From: Membranipora membranacea
Taxonomy: Eukaryota; Bryozoa; Gymnolaemata; Cheilostomatida; Membraniporidae
Assembly: GCA_914767715.1 (NCBI GenBank)
Contig: OU612075.1
Coordinates: 19,778,001 to 19,842,000 of the forward strand
Length of the DNA stretch: 64,000 nt
Direction: 5' to 3'
The position numbers were made by a program, and so were the translations under genes. Below the pieces are notes generated by a model, which worked only from the letters and a program-made list of their open reading frames with translations, had not been told where the DNA came from and did no database searches. How positions within the stretch are numbered: the first letter of the stretch is position 1; each line of letters begins with the position of its first letter. Below, in pieces: positions 24,310 to 35,904 of the stretch.

Positions 24310-24897
24310 CTTGTCTCAGTTAGCTGCTTGCTACCCAGCAGAGTCATTAATACAGTGAAGGTGTAGAGAAACCTGCAACCACCTGTCAAACCATCACTGT
24401 ATCTTGTACATATCACAAGCACTCATGTGGAAAAGGGAGTGTCACAATGTCCATGTGCATTATAATACTCCGCATAGACAATTGTAACTATAATTCGGAC
24501 CTGTCAATTCTGTCTTGGTTATAACTTATATCAAACGTTGCAAGAAGTTGGTCTTGTAGTTTGAAGATCTGTTGATGCCATGTGAATCATTTGCCTCAAA
24601 AGGAAAAGAAATTTTATAAAATGATTGTTGTTTGTGTATTCATGAACAACACTAATACAGTAATGAGAGGACAACTCTTGTTCTAGAAAGTTTTGAAAAT
24701 TTCATAAATAAATAAAGAAGGAATGGTATCCGCTCTTTCATTTTGAGGGCATTGTTCCAGGCACCCTATCATTTGCTTGTTAGGAACCACAATATTGACT
24801 AACTCCAGTCGGTTTTCCCTTCTCAGACACACATGAAAGACCAGGCTCATCCCTACATTTTTTTTTAGCAAAATGACAAATTGACAGGTGGTTCAAG

Positions 24898-24929
24898 CAA
24901 TGAACTAAACCTTTAGGTTTAGTTCATTG
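24898..24929. repeat. Perfect 32-base palindrome
   Basis: CAATGAACTAAACCT, then TT, then AGGTTTAGTTCATTG: 15-base perfect arms around a 2-base centre. It lies upstream of the filamin-like start codon. Possibly a short foldback remnant. Confidence 0.7.
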
Positions 24930-25494
24930 GTTCAAGGCATCAAGTGACAAGAGTTCTATAAGGATCTAATTTTGGACCTGCATTTAATCCATTTTGATTA
25001 ACAAACCAAAGGAAGGAGCTCAGGCTAGAGAGTCTGCCCTTCGAACCTGCAAATGATGGAGGGCGTGATTTTGAATACCACTGTAGTGTACTGACTACAT
25101 GGTACCGTATATTGTGCCCACCCTTATTTCTAAATCTTTGGATCCAATAATACTGATGATATGCTTTATTGTTTCAGTAATATAAATGTATATGTTATTC
25201 AATTATGTTCCAATAATAAGCCTTATGTGAGTTGTCTCATCTGTCCTATGAATTTTTGCCGCATGCGCAGTTTTTAGAGAGTATCATTTTTTTATCACGC
25301 TTTCATTTCTAGTCTTTATATTTAGTTCTATTTGTGTCAAGTGTAACATTTAATCACCTGTTGGTGCGCAGTAATCATTGTGTTCACATCATCTGAAAAA
25401 TCTGCCATCAAATGGAGAATTATAAACAAAATTATATTATAAATTGTTGGGTACAAAATGACGAATGCAATCAGTTTGGAAATGTACCATTAAT

Positions 25495-25803
25495 TAGTGA
25501 TGGCAAAATTGTCAGATTTTTGCGAGACAGGACGAGACCGAGACAGCAACAAAATTCGAGACTAGACTGAGACATATATTGATGCCAATGAAATAAAGAA
25601 CCGCCACTTTATCGGCATCGGCCACGGTTTTTTGGTTTTTTTGGTTTCTAAAAAACCGAAAACCGTGACAAAAACCGTGACAAAAACAGTGTTTATGATG
25701 AACAAGTCTCAACATTTGTCAAGAGTGTCCGTTTCGATGAGACGAGAAAGTGTCCCGTGAGGACAAGTCTCACGAGACCTAGACTGGGACTTTGCCATCA
25801 CTA
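25495..25803. mobile_element. hAT-like miniature element, copy 1
   Basis: The termini are TAGTGATGGCAAA and its complement TTTGCCATCACTA. Flanks are CCATTAAT and CCAGTAAT (seven of eight identical), as expected for an 8-bp target-site duplication. The interior is non-coding with internal inverted GAGACGAGA-type motifs. It shares ends and interior with the element at 35492-35904, which is in the opposite orientation. Confidence 0.8.
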
Positions 25804-25811
25804 CCAGTAAT

Positions 25812-26980
25812 CACCGTTGACCTCCATCTAAGAAATTTTCTAAACGGAGATGAAAGACAGGAGGGGCTAGCTAAAGGACAGGGTTGCATTGATAACTCAT
25901 GAATTTTAAAATAAGCCATTGTCTGACTTTCATAACCACAGTAGGTCTTTTACCATGGTAGGTCTTGTTTTGTGTTTTAAAGCTTGGAGGGGGCTTAACG
26001 TTGGGAGTGGCATCTTGAAGCCAACAGGGGATTGTTCTTGAGTAGCAATAAAACAAAATAAGATTCAATCCTGTGCATTTCAGCGCAAATGTTGGATCGA
26101 AGAGCTTCTGACACGATCACTTTTCTCACATAATATTGAGAACTGTGCAATGTGACGGCCCTACAAGATCAAGATGACCTTGTGAATATTATGACTTGAA
26201 TTTCACACAAGACAACATCGGAAAAATAATGGAAAGAGTTGATGCAATCTCTTTATTCATGCAATGCACATGATAGAGTTAACAACTTTCAGCTCCCCTA
26301 CCATTTATTCTAAACTAAGGCCCTGCATACACTTTAGTTTTGGCAGTCAATATATCCTGGTAGGATGTGTTCCATAGTGGGATAAATGATGACAAGGTGA
26401 AATGTGAACACCCTGTCCCTACTAAGTACATTGATTATTGTTGCAAAGAAACTTTTTATCTCCCAAAACCACCCAAAATCAGTTAGTTGTCATTCAGTTG
26501 TCATTCTTATCTAACTGGCCTGATTTGTGATAAAATGATCATCATAAAAAATCACATCGACAAGGAAAAATTGGCAACTGGCTAATAACATTACATCACA
26601 ATAGTGGAACGTTCCTTCGTACAAGTCAGCCGACAATTGCTGACTTTTGACTGACTAATAGAGGTGACTCAAGACCTTTCTGTAGAAATAAATATAGAAT
26701 CATAAATTCTTATATCGAGGTTTGAGCTGTATACAATATATCAGCCAACATTATAATATGTGTTACCTAGGCAATCAGTTTCTGCTTTTCAGGGAAGGGG
26801 TGGGGGGGGGGAGCATTTCCACTTATATTATTCAATTCAACAGAATTGTATATTGTTTGTAATAAATGACCAAACGAGTCTAACATGATAGGAGTAAATA
26901 TCAGCTAGAGTGTATTACTCTAAGTTTCGGGGTGACTTAATGTTGGCTAGGTTGATAAAAAGATTGATTAATTTGATTAG
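25812..26980. other. Intergenic stretch without recognised features
   Basis: AT-rich, with no open frame of recognisable type and one short G run near 26800. Confidence 0.5.
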
Positions 26981-26984
26981 AATC

Positions 26985-27235
26985 AGGTGTTTTATCACAC
27001 ACCACATCCCGAAGCATGGGCAGCAAAATAAGAGTGCCTTAGTGAGAGGCCACATTATTTGCGCCAGATTGCTCTCTGATTTCATGCAGGTCAGAGCACA
27101 CCTGGGGGCCACTCATACCCAAGTGGTTAATGAACTGCAGTTGGATACGAACCCATGACCTTCGACATTTGCATTACAAAGATCGGGGGGGGGGGGGGGG
27201 GGGGGGGGGCTCAAACCAACTGAGCTATCTCCTAC
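26985..27235 (-). mobile_element. tRNA-headed SINE, copy 1
   Basis: On the minus strand the head reads TAGCTCAGTTGG (RNA polymerase III A box, 27227-27216) and then GGGTTCGTATCC (B box, 27154-27143). A run of 25 C residues on that strand (27209-27185) lies between them. Without this run the A-to-B distance is about 36 bases, as in a tRNA. The body below (GGTGTGCTC, CTGGCGCA-ATAATGTGGCCTC, TAAGGCA) is shared with 62840-62990. This is a SINE rather than a functional tRNA, because the cloverleaf is broken by the C run and no proper acceptor stem is seen. Confidence 0.75.
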
Positions 27236-27583
27236 TCCTAGCTAGCAGGGATAAATCGTTATGGTAAACCTGTTGAGCATTACTCAGCATCAATATCATA
27301 TCTAACAAATTTAAAAATCAAATATTGCTTTGTTAGAACTATTCTGAGAACAAAAACAGGCTGCTCAATTTGAATTTTTTAGCTCTTATATGATTAAATG
27401 TAAATGACAAACAATGAGTAGCAAATAAACTGGCGAGCTGATAAAAACATATGATTGTTGACAAGCATGTTTAGACATATGCCATGACAAAACCTTGGCA
27501 CATGTACAGTACAAAAAACCATTAATCAAGCGCATGTGACTTGCTGTTATCTTCTCTTATGCGATTCGCTTGACTTGATCACC

Positions 27584-27590
27584 TATAAAA
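27584..27590 (+). promoter_or_regulatory. TATA box of Frizzled-CRD copy A
   Basis: TATAAAA, 73 bases before the ATG. The same box lies 80 bases before the ATG in copies B and C, within a conserved context (TTGACTT-ATCA-CTATAAAA). Confidence 0.65.
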
Positions 27591-27656
27591 ATAATAGACA
27601 AACGAGCAGTACTCCTTACAACACTAGAAGCCATCAAAGAGTCAGCACATGCGGTA

Positions 27657-29119
27657 ATGGACACCAAAGTGGTCTTACTATCAGCCTTGTGTGGCATTGC
27701 AGCAGGACAGAGTGGACCTATTCGTGAATGCCATCCACTTATGATACGGACATGCCAGGGTGAGCGCGTCAGAATTTTTATGCATCACATGATTTTTGTT
27801 AATCTTCAATCTTGACCTCAACGATTTTTTTCAGGACCAGTTTACATAGACTTTAGTAAAATTGCATACAGTTAAATTTTTCTTTCCTTTTTTCAGTATA
27901 TGGTTACTACTTTACCAGCCTCAATATATCAGAAAAAATGACAGCGAGAACAGAGATTGATGAAGTCAGACAACTAGACAACTTATCTCCTGGTACTAGT
28001 CCTATCCATATCCCTTACCTCTGCTACGCTCTCGCAGGAAAATGAGAGAAGATATCCGACCCTGTAAGGAAGCTTGCAAGCGTTTCATGGTAAGTCGGGC
28101 AACGGTTTATCACAAGGAAACATTGATAAATTAAATAGATTGCCTCTATCCGAACTGAACAAACTGGCTAACACCAGGAGACCCCCTCCCCGTCTTCCCC
28201 TTTCATCCCTTATGTAATTTGATATTGGTCAACTGAAAGTTAGCTTTCGGTTGGTAGTTGTCTTTTTTCTTGGCATGACAAGACAACTATAGTTGCTCCA
28301 TTATTGCTAACGTAATCATGGAGTAACCTACAGACGTGAGTGTTGTCCTTCACACTTTGTCACATTTGGATTGAATTTCTCCTGTATTAAAGTCTGATCA
28401 TCCTCTTTTAAAAAAGTAATTCAGTGCAAACCTGATTTTCAGTGGCTCAGGATATAGTGGAAGCACATGGTTGGTTCAGATTCCTTGGACAACTGCTGAA
28501 GCTTAGTGATTGTTTATGTTGCCCTCGATTTTCCGCAATATTGCTTTAGTAAAAGCCTCTCAAATGCCAACTTCATCAGTGAACATTGTTCTGTTGCAAT
28601 ATCTATTGCTAATATTGTTACCTAGTATTTACAATATCCGATTGAAGTTCATCGGATGATCAAAATACTCAGGCAGATAACATTGATATGTAATTAATGA
28701 TGTTTGTAGAATGAAACAAGTGAAGCTGAAACAATTGCTTTGAGGGCTGGGAAGGGTGGACATCTAAGCTCAAATGCAGCTTGTTCAAGCAACGAAAGAA
28801 TTCTCCCTGCGTGCCTTACAAGAAGCTGATGTGCTACGCTCGATCCATTACTAATGCTGTACCAGTCAACCCCATACCTGACAATAATCTAACATTGATT
28901 GAATTTGCTGGCTTGAGTCTGTATGGAAGCACAATGCCCAAAGGATTGACAAACATGACATTGGACGAGTTACTTGCAGCGAACAAGGCTTCGGTGGAAA
29001 TCGCTGCCAGCATGGCCCACCAAACTGATATGGAGGCCATGATGAATTCAATTAATCAGATGATAGAGCTGTCAAACTCAATGGTTCTGCTACCTGATAC
29101 CTTGCTTCAGCAATCCTAA
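27657..29119 (+). pseudogene. Frizzled-CRD secreted protein, copy A (frameshifted)
   Basis: Exons 27657-27759, 27897-28089 and 28710-29119 correspond to those of copy B. Exon 1 keeps the signal peptide and CHPLMIRTC. Exon 2 keeps GYYFTSLNISEKMTARTEID. After the LCYALA motif, 13 bases present in B are missing between two CGCA repeats. This shifts the frame, removes the next Cys and gives TGA at 28043-28045. Exon 3 carries a second, 1-base deletion near 28750 and then reads CVPYKKLMCYAR and TLDELLAANKASVEIAASMA as in B. It ends at 29119 before the LPEGFDP repeats. Splice sites and the TATA box are intact, so transcription is possible. A protein, if made, would be about 83 residues. Confidence 0.8.
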
Positions 29120-29495
29120 GACAGAATGTGCAAACTTCTCTCATTTGATGATTTGGAAAATCTTTCTTTATTTGAATCTAGTTTTTTGTCTCAGTTGTAC
29201 GAATTGACAAAACAGGGTCAAGAGTTATCCAGGGGCACATAACTGTGATAACATGATTGTCAGATTTAACTAAGCCAGTCCAGATTAAAACTAATTTCCT
29301 ATAAATTTGAGAATGAAGAGTGTATGAATTTGAATCAACGAATAAAATAAAAACTGCAATATTTTGAATAGCACTTAAGGGAGCTGGGAAAGTCTATTCA
29401 GGCACCACTCTCACCAGCAAGCTGTCCTCCTCCCAGAACACAGATCTCATGGTCGAGAAGGCACGTAAAAGAATATATATAATGAATAGTTGTCT

Positions 29496-29815
29496 TATCT
29501 TGGTGTAGAAGAATCACTAAGGAGAACAGCTTACACCTCATTTATAGAAAGTGTGCTGACTTTCTATCTCGCCACACTGTATAAACACCTCTCGGTTAAC
29601 GAAATAATGACGTTCAAAAAGATCTTGGCAGGCTTGATCTCAGGTGCCTCGATGACATATACACTCAGACTTCATGCTAATAAACTGCAAACAAGATCCA
29701 TTAATCGATTTTGACAGACTACCATCTGGCAGGTTCCGCTCATTAAAGCTGCGCACCAATCTAAGGAAAAATTTAGATCCGTTGCCACTGATTTATTAAA
29801 CAAATTGTTCTCTTA
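29496..29815 (+). mobile_element. LINE 3' fragment (end of reverse-transcriptase ORF)
   Basis: Reads SLRRTAYTSFIESVLTFYLA, then LSVNEIMTFKKI, and in another frame DRLPSGRFRSLKLRTNLRKN. These match the usual C-terminus of non-LTR retrotransposon ORF2 proteins (FY-SFIESVLTF..., LPSGRRFR-P-RTNR-K-SF). Frames are broken. The last 110 bases recur at 30305-30422. Confidence 0.65.
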
Positions 29816-29959
29816 GTCTGTGTGTTTTATTATTTCATAGATGTAACATAAAGATCTACTACCACATTTTTTACACAACGACCTTTTTTTATTTTGCATC
29901 ATATTTTATTTGCGATATTGGCAGGCTTTCACAATCTTAGTGTTCTCATACATGAGATA

Positions 29960-29997
29960 ATGAATACATGTATTTACATACATACATATATATGCAT

Positions 29998-30052
<55 letters not shown>

Positions 30053-30190
30053 AATACATACACATATACATATACATATACAAATACAAATACATATACA
30101 TATGTATATACATATACAAATACATATACATATACATATACAATATGTATACATATACGTATACATTCTTATACATATACATACATACAA
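29960..30190. repeat. Hexanucleotide microsatellite (ATATAC)n
   Basis: About 230 bases of tandem ATATAC with CAAATAC variants. Open frames exist on all sides ([18 protein letters not shown]) and are artefacts of the repeat. Confidence 0.9.
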
Positions 30191-30265
30191 TGTTCTGTAT
30201 CTGACAGTTATGGTGGTGAAGCTGGAGTAGTTTTTTGGCAAACGGCAAGAAACACAGTTATACAA

Positions 30266-31001
30266 GGCTTTGTCTATGCTAGTGAGTGACTAATATACTG
30301 ATCCATCAATCGATTTTGACAGACTACCATCTGGCGGGTTCCGCTCAATAAGCAGCGCACCAATCTAAGGAAAAATTGTTTTAGATCCGTTTCCATTGAT
30401 TTATTAAATAAAGTGTTCTCCCCAAAAAGAGTTTCAAAAACCAGAAGCAGTTTTAGGCATTCCAGCCCTTTTTGAGAAGAAAATTGACAAAAATATTGTC
30501 CTGGATTGGATTTTATAATAATATAATTGTTTTTGTGTGAAAAACTTTTCATCAAAGTTCTGATTTTATTTACCACCACAGGGAAGACTTTCTTGATGAG
30601 ATGCCATGAACTTGCCGACATTGAATTTGGACTAGCTCAATCCCCTGCTGAAACATTTGGAACATGCAAGATTGGCACAAAGGTCTCTTTTGCGCGGGCC
30701 ATGGCACTGAAGGATAGCTCACATGTTTCAGTTTTAGATGTATTGATGATCACTAGATCTCATAACCAGCAGAAATCTGCCATTATAAAATAGCTACATC
30801 AGTGTAATCGCAGCTTAATCTCTACATTTAGCACAAGGTGCCCGCCTGAGCACCTGCTATTGGCAAACATAAATAGAGTGAATGTGAATTCATAACACTC
30901 AGCAGTTTTTTCAAAATTGAACTCAAAAAGTGGTGGGGCCATCGCCCCCTGGCCCTACCTATGGATACACCCCTGGCTTTGTCTATGCTAGTGAGTGACT
31001 A
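30266..31001. mobile_element. 682-base insertion flanked by 27-base direct repeats, containing a LINE 3' tail
   Basis: An identical 27-base sequence (starting GGCTTTGTCTATGC and ending GTGAGTGACTA) occurs at 30266-30292 and 30975-31001. Between them lies a second copy of the LINE tail (30305-30422, CAGACTACCATCTGGCGGG) and a right end reading CCTATGGATACACCCCTG. The direct repeats look like an unusually long target-site duplication or the product of unequal recombination. Confidence 0.55.
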
Positions 31002-31921
31002 GGCTGCGAAATCACCTTTAGGTTTATACAATCTCTGAAATCTAAATTAATAATATCCGATTATCCGTAATAGAAAAATAGCTTGATCAACTTACTTTGC
31101 AAAGTCAAGTAAAAGCAAGTTGATGGATGGCTCAATCGGCTTATTTGTGATGCTGTTGATAATCTAAGGATAAACCATAAATACTGTTTATACACATAAC
31201 ATGTAGTTTGGATCCCACTGACAATAAACTCATCCTGAGCCTTTGCTAAGCATACGCTCAAAAATTCATTGAGCTTTGGTGGAATGTAATTCCTTGCTAA
31301 TTCATGGTCTCATCTGTTCAGCGCTCCCTTTAATGAGGGACAACTCCTGACAAAATCCCATTGTTATCACAGACTGATCATGAAGTTGCACAAACGAAAG
31401 ATAAAAAAGTCGTTTGCCCAAATTATTCCTGGTAAAGAATTAGGATTGAATAGCGCTGACAGTAAAATAGAAAGTAAGCGATAAAAGTGAAGCTGAATAG
31501 CCGTAGAAAACAGTATTATTGGTGGACATGTTAAAAGATGTGTCATGAACCCTCATCTTCAGGGTGTCACTGTGATGCCAGTAAGTTCTATATCTAACTT
31601 CCCTTCCGGTGAAGCCAGTGTTATTCATTCAGGCTAATATGGGACAGATGAGGAAGGTACCACACCCTACTCAAAAAACTTAGTACTCTCAGTCTAAATA
31701 ATTAGTCAGTTGCCAACTTAAATATAAATATGCTGGCGTTAAATCTTTAGTTGTAAAAACTAGCTCTCCTTTCACCAAACTAATTTACAGATATGAGGGT
31801 ACCATAACTAGATCTTTCACTTGCCACACCCAAAAAACTATTAATAACTCTAGCCACAGGATATAAACATGACACGGGTCTGTAATGTATACTGGTACAC
31901 GATTAACTTGACTTCATCAAC
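31002..31921. other. Upstream region of Frizzled-CRD copy B, partly shared with copy C
   Basis: No genes. The block 31530-31625 (ACATGTTAAAAGATGTGTCATGAA, GGTGAAGCC) matches 38213-38310 upstream of copy C (CATGTTAAAACATGTGTCATGAA, GGTGAAGC), so the duplicated unit includes at least 450 bases of 5' flank. Confidence 0.55.
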
Positions 31922-31928
31922 TATAAAA
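31922..31928 (+). promoter_or_regulatory. TATA box of Frizzled-CRD copy B
   Basis: TATAAAA in the context CTATAAAATCGCTGA, 80 bases before the ATG and identical to copy C over the core. Confidence 0.7.
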
Positions 31929-32001
31929 TCGCTGACAGCAATTCAGTAATCATCACAACTTTAGAAGCCATCAAAGTTACAACACTTGGAAACCTGCAGT
32001 A

Positions 32002-34150
32002 ATGAATATCACAGTAGGCTTACTCATAGCCTTGTGTAGCCTCACAGCGGTACAGAGTTATGGATTGAGGACGGTCTTTAGTGAGCCCGGTATCCGTGAA
32101 TGTCATCCACTAATGATCCGGGAATGTCAAGGTGAGCTTCTCAGTAGTCTAAGTGCTCAGACAGCTCCAATGCGAGTTAGTGGCATTACATTATCAATCA
32201 ACTGGAAATCTGTGGTTGATAATGTAATGCCACTCACTAGCATTGGAGCTGTCAGTACCATCTCCTCTTATATAATGCTACTTTACCTCACTTTACTGTA
32301 CAATTGGTTTCTGCACAACCCTATGCTTACTCCAAGATATATACGGATAACTCAAGTTATCTTTGCTTTCATCAGGATATGGCTACTTATTGACCAGCCT
32401 CAATATAACAGAACAGATAGCAGTGAGCGCAGAGATTGATGAAGTCAGACAGTTCGACAATTTATCTCCTGGCACCAGTCCTATCCATATTCCCTATCTC
32501 TGCTATGCTCTCGCACCAAAGTGTCGCAGGAGAATGAGCTACGATGTCCGACCTTGCAAAGAAGCCTGCAAAAAGTTTGTGGTAAGTTGAACAAATAGTT
32601 AGTACAATGATACTTAAAATAATATTGCCTTCTTTAGGAAATGAGAAACGTGGTAAAAAACGTGTATCATAAAAAATTCCGATCTCCCACGTTTCTACCC
32701 TTGAATTGATTCTTTACATGTTTTGTCTGGTAGTTGTCTCCTTTCTTAGCGTGACAAGACAACTCCTTCACGCTTGCTCTTTATTGCAAAAGCTTTGTCT
32801 TAAATGATTTTGTTTCTGATAGACCTTGTGCTTAGCTACTCAGTTATATATGTACGTGCTTATGTATGCTTATGGTCACTCTACAATAACACTTGATGCT
32901 GTTTTGGATCATATTGAAGCACAGAATCACTTTACTCAGCTCATTAATTTTTCTGGCACATAATATTTCAGAAGCTCTGCTGCCTATACAAAGTGGAGGA
33001 AAACCACATTTTTTGCCTGGCAATCTTGTTGAGACTCATCAACCCAATACAAAAGTTTTCAAAGTCTGATCTTCCAAATATGTTTATCTGGTCACTCAGT
33101 TTCAGAATATGATTTATTAAATTTTCTGAGTTACTTAGTTGACGGTCGAATTGTTTAGTTGGCCGATCATCGGCACAATAACGACTAACTCCACCCATTT
33201 ATGTACCACCAGTCCTGCTGACTACATATATAATTTTATTAGACAGACATATCCTTCTTGACCATTTGAAATTTGTTCTATCACAATTCTCGGCTACCAA
33301 ACCTCCAGCCAATTGACAGTTTCAGAAATGATTCTTTGATTGGTTACAATATTCCTGTTTGTAGAATGAAGCAAGTGAATCTGAAATGATGGCTCTGCGA
33401 AGTTGGGATGGATGGACATCCAAGCTCAGATGCAACACCTTCAAATCATCTAAAGGGAAATCCCAATGTGTTTCTTACAACAAACTCCAGCGATACGCTC
33501 AGGCCAAACCGAGTGCTGTTCAAATTAACTCCGGCGAATATAATCCAGTCCCTGAGGATCTTTCATTGAGTGAGTTAGCTGGGTTAGGTGTTGGTGAGAG
33601 CGTAATTCCTGCAGAGCTTGCTAATTCCAACATGACAATTGAGGAGTTACTCGTAGCGAATGAGGCTATGGCAGGGTTAGCTGCCAACATGGCCAACCAA
33701 ACTGATGTGAGCGCTATGATGGATTCGGTGAACCAAATGCTGGAGTTGGCCAATTCGATGGGCATTCCTCTTCCCGAGGGCTTTGATCCTGCGGCCCTCA
33801 CCCCAGAGGCCTTGACTAACATGCTACAACAGTTTGGCCCAGACATGGCACAGGGCCTTCCAGCAGGAGTTGACCTTCAAGCAGTCATGAACTCGGGTGA
33901 AGAACAGGGCTTGAATTCCGGAAACGTAGCCGAACAAACTGATACGGCCACCATGATGGACTCCATACTTCAGATGATGGAAATGGCAAATGCGATGGGC
34001 ATTCCGCTTCCTGAAGGCTTTGACCCGGAGGCCCTGACACCAGAGGCCATGACTAGTTTGCTACAACAATTTGGCCCAGAAATGCTACAAGCCCTACCTG
34101 AAGGAGTTGACCTCGAAGCGCTGATGAACTCGGGAGCTGGACAGGCTTGA
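32002..34150 (+). CDS. Secreted Frizzled-CRD protein with C-terminal tandem repeats, copy B (intact)
   Basis: Exons 32002-32131, 32376-32581 and 33365-34150 join in phase (1, then 0) into 373 residues. Residues 1-19 are a signal peptide (MNITVGLLIALCSLTAVQS). Residues 34-147 resemble a Frizzled cysteine-rich (Wnt-binding type) domain: C34 and C42 in CHPLMIREC followed by QGYGY, C86 and C93 in LCYALAPKC, C104 and C108 in RPCKEAC, C135 and C147. That is eight of the usual ten cysteines. There is no transmembrane segment, so the product should be secreted, like sFRPs, but the C-terminus differs. Residues about 155-222 are acidic and helical (LSLSELAGLGVGESVIPAEL, TIEELLVANEAM). Two tandem repeats of about 70-78 residues follow, built on MGIPLPEGFDPEALTPEA, LQQFGP and MNSG. 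I do not recognise the repeat. It may bind Wnt or another ligand, but this is inference. Confidence 0.85.
32161..32252. repeat. Hairpin in intron 1 of copy B
   Basis: Arms 32161-32200 and 32213-32252 are inverted copies over 40 bases with about three mismatches (TGGCATTACATTATCAA / TTGATAATGTAATGCCA). The RNA would fold back inside intron 1. Copy C has a related structure at the same place, and copy A lacks it. Confidence 0.8.
33697..34140 (+). repeat. Coding tandem repeat of copy B
   Basis: Units 33697-33900 and 33931-34137 are about 205 bases each, with a short variable spacer. Shared blocks include GCGATGGGCATTCC-CTTCC and GAGTTGACCT. Protein blocks are MMDS-QM-E-AN-MGIPLPEG, ALTPEA, LQQFGP-M, LP-GVDL-A-MNSG. 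The unit is also present in copies C and D. Confidence 0.85.
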
Positions 34151-34340
34151 TTTTTTGATGCAAACCCTGTGGAGTTGTATTGCATTCGATAATCACTTTA
34201 TAACTAGCAAACCAAAATTTTGTAAACATGGATTTTTAAGATTACAACTGTTGTATGTTAAGGAGCAGACTCCCCTGTTTTGTGACGCTATTTAGAAGCA
34301 AGTATGTAGTTTCATTATTTCAGCAATATGTATCTGTATT

Positions 34341-34346
34341 AATAAA
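34341..34346 (+). promoter_or_regulatory. Polyadenylation signal of copy B
   Basis: AATAAA 191 bases after the stop codon. Another candidate is at about 34478. Confidence 0.4.
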
Positions 34347-34350
34347 TAAC

Positions 34351-35483
34351 CACTATGATAATGTGTTACATTACCTACATGTTTTCTTTCCTTTTTCTTT
34401 TTGCTAGTGCTGACAGCTGCCTCTAACGTTGTATCACATGTTTTATTATGATCATCTGTTTAATCTTAGATTAGAAAATAAACCAATATAATCACACCCC
34501 ACACAACTCATGCATCATAACGATGTCATACTTTTCTCTTTTACCTCCAATGGCGGAAAGATTAGTAAATGTCGGTACTGCTATATGAATTCTGTTTTTT
34601 GCATCAACCACAGATTGGAGCGAACAAACTTGTTTCACCCTGTTGATAGAAAATTATTTTATTTGAACGTTTTATCAAACAAGCTTTTGGCTTGCTCCTC
34701 GGTCAGTCTATCGAAATCACAAACTAAACTAAATTCCATCTCAAATCAAAGTGAAGTCAATCAAATAAAACTCTACTTTAAATTATTTAGCGATAATCGA
34801 ACAGAGTAAAGAATTTCAGCGGTATTAAAGTAGAGCCCCCACATGTTGTGAAAATGTTGACAATTATGCTAACCTGCTAAGTCACATCGTTCTCAATACC
34901 GACTAACTATCTAAAATGTCTAATTGCCTAAAATACGGCTTGATCATGAAAGGCTGTTTTTGGCATGCCCTCTTAAGGAGGGATAATCACTGGGTGTTGA
35001 GTCTTGCCTATGCTGGTGCCATGCTCTGATGACCCGGTCTGGTAAATCCCTGCACTCACCAGGAGCTTCGAATAATCAGCTTCATTACTGTTTGTAATAC
35101 TGCGGGCGTTAGACACGATGCCCGCCGTGGTGATCTTTTGTCTAAGGCTATCAGCTAAACATGTCCGAGATGTTAGCCTGAATTTTTCTTATTTCAGTCA
35201 TTGTTATAGTACATGGTTTGGTCAGTCCTCATTTAATCAAAAGTGAGGCTACAGGCAAAAAATATATATTGACTTTTTGTAGAGTCTACTTGCCTAAATG
35301 CATCCCAGGCTATTTTGGGTTTGGCTGGGCTATCCAAATAAACGATAGTATTAATGCCTACACTCAAAGGTTTCTTCAAGAGCAAAAGTAACAAATGCTT
35401 TGGTTTTTCATGTGACAACATTGAGGAAACCTGTAATTCCTTGTCATTGGAAACCCAGATTTTTATACTCAGGAAATGCTCTC
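34351..35483. other. Intergenic stretch without recognised genes
   Basis: AT-rich, with short spurious frames only. A less AT-rich block at 34960-35200 looks like a repeat but I could not match it within the window. Confidence 0.45.
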
Positions 35484-35491
35484 CTGATCGC

Positions 35492-35904
35492 TAGTGATGG
35501 AAAAGTTTCGGTCCCAGTCTAGGTCTCGTGAGACTTGTCCTCATGGGACACTTTCTCGTCTCGTCGAGACAGACAATCTTGATACATGTCGAGACTTGTT
35601 CGTTATAAACACTGTTTTTGTCACGGTTTTTGGGTTTTTTATAACAGATAAACCAAAAAACCATGGCCGCGTGACAATGCTAGCGGAGTATCCTGACAGA
35701 GGCCCCCAATATTCGTTCAGAAGCCAAGACTGTTATATCTAAATTAATAAAGTCATTTCTGTATCATATTCAATTTCTAGAAGCCAATAAAGTGGCAGTT
35801 TTCAATTTTATCGGCATCGATATTGTCGCGGTCTCGTTTCGAATTTTGTTGCTGTCTCGGTCTCGTCCTGTCTCGCCAAAATCTTATACACTTTGCCATC
35901 ACTA
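35492..35904. mobile_element. hAT-like miniature element, copy 2
   Basis: Termini are TAGTGATGG-AAA and TTTGCCATCACTA. Flanks CTGATCGC and CTGATCAC match at seven of eight bases, as expected for an 8-bp duplication. The interior is related, in inverted orientation, to 25495-25803 (GTCTCGGTCTCGTCCTGTCTCG; TTATCGGCATCG), but is about 100 bases longer. Confidence 0.8.

Noticed and set aside
27143-27227. A genuine tRNA gene on the minus strand
   Set aside because: A and B boxes are good, but a 25-base C run lies between them and the acceptor stem does not pair. Better explained as a SINE head.
29894-30289. Long overlapping open frames on both strands (TYTYTY, IYIYIY, CICICI)
   Set aside because: They are produced by the ATATAC microsatellite, which lacks stop codons in most frames. 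No gene context.
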